NCBI GenBank assembly: GCA_947095535.1
Contig: OX352774.1
Coordinates: 496,001 to 560,000 of the forward strand
From: Poecilobothrus nobilitatus
Lineage: Eukaryota > Arthropoda > Insecta > Diptera > Dolichopodidae
Direction of reading: 5' to 3'
DNA length: 64,000 bases
Shown: positions 55,060 through 64,000 of the stretch, piece by piece
How the letters are laid out: each line of letters starts with the position of its first letter
How positions within the stretch are numbered: the stretch's first letter is position 1
The notes under the pieces: model-generated
What the model was told of the DNA's origin: nothing
Database searches by the model: none
What the model saw: only the letters and a program-made list of their open reading frames with translations
Position numbers and translations under genes: made by a program

Positions 55060-55992
55060 AGAATTAAGGCAGCTATAGCTCAGTGGAACATCCAGGGGTA
55101 TTGGGCTAACAGGCCATACCTCGACATCCTAACATACATATATATCGCGACATACATATCGCTGCTACCTACAATGAGCAAGGTCTGAGAAAAAATTATG
55201 GCTAAGAGATTGGCCTTTTGTATAGGAAAGAACATACCGCAGAACATTCAAGGTTTTAGAGAAAGATGCAGCACGCAAACTATACTACAAGAAGTGGACA
55301 ACTATTTGGGTGAAACACTAAGTAAAAGGACACATGCCGACCTAGTATCATGTGAGCTGGAAAAGGCTTTCGACAGAGTACACTCAGAAACAATAGAAAA
55401 TCAACTGTGTAAATGGAGAACAAGCAAACTCTACATAAACACCATCAAAAGCTTCCTAACAAATAGCAAGTTTTTCGTCAAAATCCAAGGGCACCACTCA
55501 GATACGAAAAACCTTAAATGCGGGATACCTCAGGGATCTCCACTGTCAGTACAACTATTCAATGTGTACATCAGTTCACTAGCAGAAGTACTGAAAGAGA
55601 TACCAAGACTTCGCACATACATATACGCGGACAACGTCATACTCTTGGCCAGAGGTGACACTGCAGTAAGAGAAAACATCCTAAACGCTACACTAAAAAA
55701 AATGGACTCTTGGGCGGAAGAAGTAGGAGCGAACTTCTCTACCGGAAAAACAGAACTACTACATGTATGCAGAAAGAGGTTCAGATGCCTAAAGTCAGAA
55801 ATTTTCCACCAAAACAATAGAATATACAACAAAAAGGAAATCAGAATACTGGGTATAAGCCTGAGCTGCAGCCTAAAATACAACGAACATATCAAAAACC
55901 TTAAAAAATCGATTGAGAAATCAAACAATTTGCTGAGTTGCATCTGTCGCAAAAAATATGGACCACCTCCAGCAACAGCTATGAAGATATAA
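55060..55992 (+). pseudogene. I-clade reverse transcriptase, copy B, altered active site
   Basis: Begins in the endonuclease start (AQWNIQGYWANRPYLDIL), jumps across the deletion into LLPTMSKV and runs open from 55198 for 264 codons. Motif A: LVSCELEKAFDRV, with Glu where the first catalytic Asp belongs. Motif B: CGIPQGSPLSVQLFN. Motif C: YIYADNVILLARG, with Asn for the second Asp of YADD. The thumb block EIRILGISLSCSLKYNEHI is complete. With two changed metal-binding residues, activity is very unlikely. Confidence 0.85.
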
Positions 55993-57019
55993 GGCAATTC
56001 TAGGCAAAGTCCAATACGGTATTGAGGTATACGGGTGCACCACCAAGGGAAACATACATAGGATACAATGCTCAATAAATAAAGCAGCTAGGTTAGCACT
56101 GGGAGCACTGACGCCTACACAGATATCAGCTCTTACCACCGAAGCTGGCCTCCCAACCTTTATGGAGATAAGATATAGCAAACTAACCAAAAGCGTAACG
56201 AGAAGCCTTGTAAATAACGACCACCCGCTTCACAGCTTGGTAAAAGCAAAAATAGAGCAGAAAAATAAATACAAAAACTCGGCACTGGACAAAACGGTGG
56301 AAAAATTTGCCAAGCTTAATATTGCAGTAGCACCCGCAGAAACAAAATCAGACTACAAACACACATGGGGTAGATGGATGGAATGGTTGGACATAGGAAT
56401 GGCGGAGAACCTAAAGCACAACACAGACCAGGACACTTTCAAAAAATTATTCTTGAAAAAAAGGCGAAGTTGGTCAAATCACAGAGAACTCTACACTGAC
56501 CCTTCCAAAACAAGCGAAAGCGTGGGGCTGGCTCGCTATAACAGAGGCTGACAAACTGATCAGGGCAGGAAACCTACCTAGCGAGTGCCAAATCTTCGTG
56601 GCTGAAGAATTAGTAATATGGGAGGCTATCAAAATCGCCGTCAGTGATAAAAGGAAAATGCCTATCCTCACGGACTGCTTAAGCGTGCTCAAAGGTATAC
56701 TTAATACAAGTAACAGAAACCAGATGACAAGGGACATACGAGACAAAATAATATCCGCCCGGGCAAAAATTACAATAGCATGGATCCTAGGACATGTGGG
56801 TATTCCTGGAAACACAAAAACTGACCAAGAAGCGAAGTTAGCCACAAAAAACCCGATGATACTCCTCGCAGTCACCTCTACAAACCTGACACACAAAATA
56901 ATCAATGAGAAAGTCGCAAACAGGAGACAGAAACTGTACAACAGGACTACAACTTTCAGAAAGACCCATCAACCGGATGCTAACAATACAAACCTGCTAT
57001 TTTTATGCTTTGCGTTATA
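55993..57019 (+). pseudogene. I-clade RT C-terminus and RNase H, copy B
   Basis: After a frame change at 55990 the connection region reads YGIEVYGCTTKGNIHRIQCS and then ITALTTEAGLPTFMEIRYSK. RNase H: ELYTDPSKTSES (TDGS changed to TDPS), a frame change at about 56545, FVAEELVIWEAIKIAV, LTDCLSVLKGILNTSN, then WILGHVGIPGNTKTDQEAKL. All acidic positions are recognisable. The C-terminal zinc region is missing; reading stops at 57019 (TNLLFLCFAL). Confidence 0.82.
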
Positions 57020-57020
57020 A

Positions 57021-58035
57021 TTAAGTTTGGTACAGTTCTTGATTGGATTATTTTCTTTTTAAACTGAATATTCCGTTTCGAAAAAGGAGTTTTCAATAAA
57101 TTTTGAATAATAGATTTTTTTTCATTTCTATATTTTAGAGGATAAAATAAATAAAAAGTTTTGGTTTAATTTCAAATTCAACTATTATGTATGTAGGTAA
57201 AAAGATAAGTCATAAATTATAAACTTAATATACGTACATAGATACTTACTGTAAACTGCTAATATTAGACAAAATCATGAAATGTATAAATAAATTACCA
57301 TAAAGCGTTTGTACACAACGAATAACTATTACGACAAAAATTTAAACTCCCGCACCATTTAAAATGTTTGAAGGCACAAGTACTTTACTAGCATTAGTAG
57401 CATTCAAAAAACTTGAAATAAATATTTTTACTTTTACTTTCCATGCACAATTATTATCTACTGACTACTACGAAAAAAATTACATGCATATATAGTATGT
57501 ATGTACGATTAATTTATTTATTAAAATATATTATAAAATTTTATTCACTTTGTATTATTATAATTTTAAATTTACTAATCAATTTTATAATTTAGAAAAT
57601 GTTTAAAAAAAATTATAAATGTTATAAAATATTTAATTCATTTGTATTGATTGTTATAATTTTAAATTTACTAATCAATCTTATAATTCAAAAAATGTTT
57701 AAAAAAAATTATAAATGTTATAAAATGTTTAATTCACTAATAAAAATTATTACAAATTAAAATATAAATTTAGTTCAATTATTTTGTTATCCACGTCCAC
57801 GTATCTCTGTTCTTCTTATCTCGTATCTCGTATCTTATCCTTTTTTCTTCTTCTTTTATACCTTTGGGCATAACTGCTATTTTAAAAAAAAAAACCAAAA
57901 GCTTATTGACTTTTAGAACTTGAATTTTTAAATTAATCAATCTTCACCAATTGATTGATTTATTATTTGTTTGATTTCCACTATCGATAGCCAGCACCAC
58001 TAGCGGCTAACTTCATCATATGTTGATTATTTTGT
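57021..58035. other. A+T-rich stretch with a ~115-bp direct duplication, no gene seen
   Basis: 57555-57637 and 57650-57738 are tandem direct copies: ATAATTTTAAATTTACTAAT, then AAAATGTTTAAAAAAAATTA, then TAAATGTTATAAAAT, in the same order. No gene in the rest. Confidence 0.7.
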
Positions 58036-58038
58036 TAC

Positions 58039-58064
58039 GGGAGCCTCGGTGGCCTAGTGGGTAA
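58039..58064 (+). mobile_element. SINE head fragment (opposite orientation to the other SINEs)
   Basis: GAGCCTCGGTGGCCTAGTGG followed by GTAA matches the first ~26 nt of the tRNA-like head of the SINE at 27593-27770. The rest is absent. Confidence 0.8.
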
Positions 58065-58074
58065 CCGTTTTACT

Positions 58075-58720
58075 TCAAGTTGACCTGCTTTGTAGAGTTC
58101 AGAGATGTGTAAGTCCTTCGGATACTTCTTTTTGAACTTAAAGTAAGAATCTCTTATTTTAATTTTATTTAGAATATTACTATTCATCCAGCAATTTTTC
58201 TTCTTATTGTTAGTTAATGGAATCGTTCGCGTATTATTGCAGATGATTGAACTAAAATCGGATAATATATCATCAAAGTTTCTATATAACTCTAATTTTG
58301 ACGATATAATATTATTAGATATATTTTCATAATCCAATATCGTTTTGAACTTTATCTGTGTATTTTTACAAGGTTTATGATCAAAACTTATCAGAAACAT
58401 TTGATGATCAGACAAAGGTGTATCCAAAATATGGAAAACAATATTTATATCTTATTAAGTCTGTAATAATATGATCGATTATTGTATTCGATGTATTGCC
58501 TTTACGAGTTGCATAAGGTTCAGAAATTTTATTATATATCAAATACCTATTACTAAGTAGATTACTTGAATAGATTTGACATCACGATTGTTATAGTGTA
58601 ACAGATTAATGTTAAGATCCCCAAAAGCACAAGCACAACTATGTGTACTTCAAATTTGTAAACTATTTAAAAGTTGTTCTAAATCAAATAATTTATTTTT
58701 TAAGTTTCGTATATTTCGTA
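58075..58720 (-). pseudogene. Jockey/CR1-like endonuclease fragment
   Basis: The minus strand reads GDLNINLLHY (about 58625-58595), the GDxN motif, then pieces ISEPYATRKGNTSN and IIDHIITDL (the IDHI block), and finally in the 130-codon open piece (58427-58035) MDTPLSDHQMFLISFDHKPC with an intact SDH motif. It is followed by a Lys-rich ORF2 linker (ILNKIKIRDSYFKFKKKYPK). It is truncated before the RT. Confidence 0.78.
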
Positions 58721-59500
58721 GTATACAACGTTGCAGTTATCAGAGAAATCGCATATAGTTCGTGCATTATTCAACTCTATGTAATAATTAACTTTCCTAC
58801 AATCTTCAATATTTACTTCTTCAGTCATTAAAAAATATTAGAGCAAATATACTAATAAAAATAATTGTTATATACATATTGGTTATAATTTCGATTATTC
58901 GAAGTAAAGAGATTGATTGAAAGTTAATGTAGAGTTGATAATAATTGAAAACATATGGTTTGAAACCTTGATTATGAATTTTAGCTTTTAGAAAATAAAT
59001 GTTATATAAACATAATTTGATAAATGAGATAATATTAAAAGATAATTGTTATACTTATTGATCTTGTTTGTGGTGAATAAAGAGATTGATTGAATATGTT
59101 TTGGAGAATAATTGAAAATATGTTGAATATTATTTAGAATTGTCATTTCTATTGTGTTCTTTGATATTGACATGAAAGTAGTTTTAAAATTATAATTAAA
59201 ATGAAAAGTATAATAAAAATTAGTAAAACAAAAAGAAAGCAAAAATTGACATAAAATTATAACCGAAACGACGATATCATTCTCATTCTTTACGTTAAAC
59301 TGAGTGGACGTGTTTTTTTTTTCTTTTACTTTCATAATTTGGCTAAAATTCTTTTATTAATAATTTAAAAAAAAAAAATTAAAGTTAAAATTCATATAAC
59401 TGTGTCAATTTTTATTGTACTTTAACTTTGAAATACTTTTATAAAAAGTGCTTACTTATATGAAAATTTAAAATTTATAATACATAAATATTAAATAAAA
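58721..59500. other. A+T-rich stretch, no gene seen
   Basis: Short direct repeats (AAAGAGATTGATTGAA at about 58906 and 59078) and A+T-rich DNA. The right end is probably the leader of the LINE that follows. Confidence 0.45.
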
Positions 59501-59560
59501 ATAAACTGTGTTAACGTGTTTATTTTAACTTTGAACTACTTTCATAAAAATTAATTAACA

Positions 59561-61173
59561 ATGAATGCTAATATTAATAAATGCGATAGCCCAATTTGTA
59601 CTGTTTTTGATGCAAAAACTGAACTCGTTACTTGTAACAGTTTTTGCAAAAAGCGCTTTCATGGGATCTGCTTAAGTGCTCCTAGAGGATGGCATTCTTC
59701 GTTCTTGGCCCAATATTTTGTATGTGAAACTTGCTTGAACTACCATTCAAGTATTAATTTGCTGTTTGATGAGGTTAAAATATCTCTAAAAAACTATAAA
59801 GACGAATACTCAGGACTTGCAGCGAAATGCCATGAAGCTGTCAAAACCAATTCAGCATCTTTTAACGAAATGGCCAAGGAATATGAGTTACTTAATATGT
59901 TGTTTAGCATATCAGCAGAAAGGCAGAAAGATCAGATGCTGCAGAACTTTACTGTTATAAAAAATGAGATTTTTTCAAAACTTCTTGACAGTACTCAAGA
60001 ATACATTGAGAATTGTTCAAAGGAGTTGAAGAGATCGTTAATAGTAAACTGCAGGAATTACTTAATTCTATGGGTACTAGCGCACCAAATAATATTGAAC
60101 AGCTGAATGATGAAATACGCGCATTAAAGAAAGACGTAAGGAATCTGGGTATCAAAGTCGATGCAAGTCTCGACACATCCTTCGTTACATATAAGTATAA
60201 TCAAACTCATATCAACGAAAACTCTAAAGAAGCTTGGTCTCAAACTGAACAGCCAATTAGTTACAATTCTTTCGTAAAAGCAACTACCAGTTCTTGGTCA
60301 ACGAAATCGGTAGTTAGCTCAGTAGATCCGGTAGTTGATCCTTTGATAACTCCACCTGACTCACATTCTGTGAGTGCTGCTGCTGCGCCAGCTGTGAATT
60401 CTTTGCCGAGCTCCGTAATTACTGTTAATGACATTTCATTACAAAATGAATTAGCTAATGCCGAGACCTCCAATCAAAGGTCGACTTCACCGTCTTCATC
60501 ATCATATGCTGTGAATGACAACTCATTACAAAATGACTCATCAAATGAGGTGACTTCTGATCAATTGCCCACTTTGTCCAGGGCGACAGAAATCAAAACA
60601 CCTGTGAACGTTGCTCTATACTTCTCCAAAATTCCAGCTTCTTCAACAGTAAGTAGTCTCAATAATAAATTAAAACATAAATTTAATTGTAATAATGTTA
60701 ACATAGTTGATATTACTCCTAAGAATTTAAAATACAAACCAAAATACAAATCCTTTAAAGTTACTGTACCAAAATCCAAAGTCAGTGATATACTAGCTCA
60801 TAAGTTTTGAAAAAAAGATATTATAGTTCAGATTTTTAAAGATATTAATAATAATTCTAAAAATAATAACACTGAATCTGCACTATACAACAATTCGGAC
60901 ATAAAAGATAATAATAAATAAATGAATCACTCCAATAACATTAATCTATCGACTCGTACAAAATCATTTCTGCTCAATTCATGTGCAACTTCTTTCAAAT
61001 CCAATAAAAAAAAAACAGTTCATTTCAGTACACATACAACTAATACTGATATTATCTCAGATACACAAATACCAGTTAGAAAAAGATATGGGAATTTTGT
61101 ACAAGGGGAAACATTCAAACCGGGAACAAACTCGTCAAATAATAATAACAATAATAATAATAATAATAAATAA
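59561..61173 (+). pseudogene. CR1-type LINE ORF1, copy 2
   Basis: The ATG at 59561 starts MNANINKCDSPICTVFDAKT. The PHD-like finger is complete: C-x4-C, C-x3-C (CNSFC), H-x2-C (HGIC), C-x2-C (CETC). A coiled region follows. The frame changes at about 60020-60040, then EEIVNSKLQELLNSMG continues. The RRM-like block has NIVDITPKNLKYKPKYKSFK and VTVPKSKVSDI (60700-60790), a TGA at 60808 (where Trp is expected), and a further frame change before MNHSNNINLST. It ends in poly-Asn (61138-61173) as the heptanucleotide array begins. Confidence 0.83.
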
Positions 61174-62520
61174 TAAATAATAAATAATAAATAATAAATA
61201 ATAAATAATAAATAATAAATAATAAATAATAAATAATAAATAATAAATAATAAATAATAATAAATAATAAATAATAAATAATAAATAATAAATAATAAAT
61301 AATAAATAATAAATAATAAATAATAAATAATAAATAATAAATAATAAATAATAAATAATAAATAATAAATAATAAATAATAAATAATAAATAATAAATAA
61401 TAAATAATAAATAATAAATAATAAATAATAAATAATAAATAATAAATAATAAATAATAAATAATAAATAATAAATAATAAATAATAAATAATAAATAATA
61501 AATAATAAATAATAAATAATAAATAATAAATAATAAATAATAAATAATAAATAATAAATAATAAATAATAAATAATAAATAATAAATAATAAATAATAAA
61601 TAATAAATAATAAATAATAAATAATAAATAATAAATAATAAATAATAAATAATAAATAATAAATAATAAATAATAAATAATAAATAATAAATAATAAATA
61701 ATAAATAATAAATAATAAATAATAAATAATAAATAATAAATAATAAATAATAAATAATAAATAATAAATAATAAATAATAAATAATAAATAATAAATAAT
61801 AAATAATAAATAATAAATAATAAATAATAAATAATAAATAATAAATAATAAATAATAAATAATAAATAATAAATAATAAATAATAAATAATAAATAATAA
61901 ATAATAAATAATAAATAATAAATAATAAATAATAAATAATAAATAATAAATAATAAATAATAAATAATAAATAATAAATAATAAATAATAAATAATAAAT
62001 AATAAATAATAAATAATAAATAATAAATAATAAATAATAAATAATAAATAATAAATAATAAATAATAAATAATAAATAATAAATAATAAATAATAAATAA
62101 TAAATAATAAATAATAAATAATAAATAATAAATAATAAATAATAAATAATAAATAATAAATAATAAATAATAAATAATAAATAATAAATAATAAATAATA
62201 AATAATAAATAATAAATAATAAATAATAAATAATAAATAATAAATAATAAATCATAAATCATAAATCATAAATCATAAATCATAAATCATAAATCATAAA
62301 TCATAAATCATAAATCATAAATAATAAATAATAAATAATAAATAATAAATAATAATAAATAATAAATAATAATAAATAATAATAAATAATAATAATAAAT
62401 AATGATAATAAATAATAATAATAAATAATGATAATAATTAATGATAATAAATAATGATAATAAATAATGATAATAAATAATAATAATAAATAATAATAAA
62501 TAATAATAACAATAATAACA
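61167..62520 (+). repeat. Heptanucleotide array (AAATAAT)n, about 165 units, with AAATCAT block
   Basis: 61167-62341 is an almost perfect 7-bp repeat with one phase slip near 61255 and a block of about ten AAATCAT variants (62249-62320). It then decays into mixed AAT/GAT repeats to about 62520. On the plus strand it stops every frame. On the minus strand it lacks stops and gives a long artificial open frame. Confidence 0.97.
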
Positions 62521-62531
62521 ATAATAGAAAT

Positions 62532-62930
62532 ATGTTATCGCTTAATCCGTTAATACCTCCAATTGTAAAAATGACGCAACAATCAATAAGCGAGGATAGC
62601 ACGTATGCACTTTCCAGATTTAGAGATGAGAGAATTCTCAACTATGTAAGACTTTTTCTTGCATATTTGTATAATGACTCCAACAACTGTGTCATAGAAG
62701 GCAAAAAAAGAACTAATTTACAAGTTCTAATATATAATGAGGGTTTGCCATCTAATTATAAAGACTTACTAAATCTCTGTATTAGATACCATAAAAGTAT
62801 AGGATTAACGTTGAAAGAGATCGATGACGACCTTCGTGCTTATCGTAGCTATTGCAATAGTAATTATTATAGCCACTTATATCAGTCGCGAGAAAATTAT
62901 AACAAGTTTTTTCGGCCCAACTCCAAGTAA
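62532..62930 (+). pseudogene. Conserved ORF1 C-terminal part, copy 2 (open)
   Basis: Open for 132 codons: MLSLNPLIPPIVKMTQQSIS, then FRDERILNYVRLFLAYLYND, GKKRTNLQVLIYNEGLPSNY, YHKSIGLTLKEIDDDLRAYR and NKFFRPNSK-stop. It aligns end to end with 39130-39531. It lies between the repeat array and ORF2 and probably was the C-terminal part of ORF1 before the array broke the frame. The Met at 62532 may or may not be used. No known domain recognised. Confidence 0.75.
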
Positions 62931-64000
62931 ATGTCCAATTTCTTTCATTAACAATAATATAAACATTATTACATTAGCTAATAACATTAACAAACTTAAT
63001 ATCAATAATCTTAAAATTTTGTACCACAATTGCAGTGGTATGAGAAGTAAACTTAAAGAATTATATATTGATGCAAAATCATGTAATTTTAGTGTACTAG
63101 CTATCACTGAAACATGGTTAAATAACTCTTTTAAAAACGAAGAAATACTGGACAGTATTTCGTCTGTTTGCAGACGCGACCGTGATTATCTTTCTAATAA
63201 CTGTTCAAGAGGAGGCGGTATGCTAATTGCAGTAAAAAATAACTTGTCTAGTATACCTCTAGTTACTAGAACGAGTCACTTATTCGAACACCAATTTATA
63301 AAAATAGACATAGGTACAAATTACTTATACCTTGGTATAGTTTACTTTCCTCCTAATTCTGACAACTCTTCATATTTGCATTTTTACGATATATATGACA
63401 GTATTATCGCTAAAATGAATGAAGAGGATTATATTTTTGTGTTTGGTGATTTTAATCGCCCTACAATTTCTTTTGTAATTGACGAATCAGACAATCTGTT
63501 GCTACCAATCAATTTCCTTGACGAAATAGATTTCGATCTAATTAGTGGTAACGTTTTTATGGTAACAATCTGCAACAGATTATCAGTTTTCCTAATAACA
63601 ACAACAAATTGTTGGATCTTGCATTTTCGAATGCATATGACAGAGTGGTGGTAAAACTTGCTGATGATGCAGAAAATCTGTTTACTAACACCACTCATCA
63701 TAACGCAATCATCTTCGAGTTTACAACTACTAGCCCAAACTTTTCCAAATCATACAATAATACAATTGTATATGATTTTAAAAACGCTGACTACCAAAGT
63801 ATAAATTATGCTTTGTCAATTATTAATTGGCCCGACCTGTTATCACAACAGGATCTTAACTCATCTATCTCTATCTTCTATTTAAAAATTTTTGAAATAA
63901 TTAATTCATTTGTGCCAAAAATACGAAAAAAAAGATAAAACCACTGAACCTTGGTTAAATAGAGATCTCAGGTCATTGCGTAACCAAGGCAATAAACTCT
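62824..64000 (+). pseudogene. CR1-type LINE ORF2 endonuclease, copy 2 (cut by window edge)
   Basis: Open from 62824, overlapping the end of ORF1 in the +1 frame. Recognisable ORF2 starts at about 62940. Motifs: KILYHNCSGMRSKLKELYID, LAITETWLNNSFKNEEIL, SRGGGMLIAVKNNLSS, VFGDFNRPTISFVIDESD (GDFN intact). A frameshift near 63545-63560 moves reading to LDLAFSNAYDRVVVKLADDA and TTHHNAIIFEF. The SDH-equivalent reads THH. A further frame change occurs at about 63935 before the window ends. Confidence 0.87.

Larger units (their letters stand above)
53573..57020 (+). mobile_element. I-clade LINE, copy B of a head-to-tail pair (internally deleted)
   Basis: Has leader, ORF1 (53806-54643), the beginning of the endonuclease, then a ~1.4-kb deletion relative to copy A (joined at about 55130; copy A 51810-53215 is missing). 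After that come RT, RNase H and a truncated C-terminal end at about 57019. There is no A-rich tail after 57020, so its 3' end is also damaged. Confidence 0.85.
59500..64000 (+). mobile_element. CR1/Jockey-type LINE with PHD-finger ORF1, copy 2 (cut by window edge)
   Basis: Same architecture as 37069-42720: PHD-type ORF1, simple-repeat tract, conserved ORF1 C-terminal part, ORF2 endonuclease. The window ends in the endonuclease-RT linker (EPWLNRDLRSLRNQGNKL). The reading frames are generally less damaged than in copy 1 (intact PHD finger and C-terminal ORF1 block). Confidence 0.88.

Noticed and set aside
55530..56190. Minus-strand frames of 181 and 89 codons over the I-clade RT
   Set aside because: Antisense shadows of the plus-strand RT coding sequence.
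61020..62262. Long minus-strand open frames (411 and 375 codons) of repeating IYYLLF residues
   Set aside because: They are a product of the 7-bp repeat, which has no stop on that strand in two frames. A 21-nt period gives a 7-residue repeat. No gene is implied.
1..64000. CRISPR array, bacterial operons or contamination
   Set aside because: Repeats have no spacer pattern, introns and LINE/mariner content are typical of animal DNA, and no bacterial gene was recognised.

Overview
The window is animal nuclear DNA, almost certainly from an insect. It is strongly A+T-rich, genes are split by GT-AG introns, and the only host gene I recognise is the 3' end of a receptor guanylyl cyclase of the Drosophila Gyc76C type. 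I cannot place the insect to order from sequence alone. Almost everything else is transposon-derived: I-clade, RTE-like and Jockey/CR1-like LINEs, two Tc1/mariner elements, a Ty3/Gypsy element, a MULE-like insertion, a THAP-domain element with inverted ends, a probable non-autonomous Helitron, tRNA-derived SINEs and several tandem repeats. No bacterial operons, CRISPR arrays or rRNA genes were seen.

Layout. 1-9080 appears to be intron (or upstream DNA) of the cyclase gene. It holds a decayed I-clade LINE (1-4.9 kb, +), a THAP/inverted-repeat element (5.0-7.8 kb), a 134-bp near-identical copy of a downstream piece of the cyclase's own coding exon (8121-8254) and a SINE. 9081-11442 carries two cyclase exons: the catalytic core, a long Asn/Ser-rich tail and a C-terminal PDZ-ligand-like motif. 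11.4-15.2 kb has the 3' UTR and A+T-rich DNA. 15.28-16.11 kb is a diverged tandem repeat with a unit of about 150 bp. 16.2-18.9 kb is an RTE-like LINE (-). 19.0-21.6 kb is a Jockey/CR1-like LINE (+) interrupted by a SINE and by a MULE-like element whose removal restores the reading frame. 22.7-26.4 kb is a decayed Gypsy element (-). 28.2-29.0 kb has oppositely oriented LINE pieces. 29.27-31.7 kb is a probable Helitron carrying four tRNA-like units, the last three in ~520-bp tandem repeats. 32.3-34.6 kb is a LINE RT piece plus a repeat called R here, which hides a conserved peptide. 35.7-37.06 kb is a mariner (-) sitting in the 5' UTR of a CR1-type LINE (37.07-42.7 kb, +). 42.7-47.3 kb repeats the RTE(-) / LINE(+) / repeat R arrangement. 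47.33-48.64 kb is a second mariner (+). 50.2-57.0 kb is a head-to-tail pair of I-clade LINEs with complementary deletions and altered RT active-site residues. 58.0-58.7 kb has a SINE head and a LINE endonuclease piece. 59.5-64.0 kb is a second copy of the PHD-finger CR1-type LINE, split by a heptanucleotide array of about 1.2 kb and cut by the window edge.

Nothing here forms a functional gene cluster. The points most worth following are the exon-fragment copy inside the cyclase gene, the LINE family whose ORF1 carries a microsatellite between its RRM-like part and a conserved C-terminal part, the Helitron-like tandem array of tRNA-like units, the RTE copies sharing the same loss of the RT catalytic core, and the peptide in repeat R.
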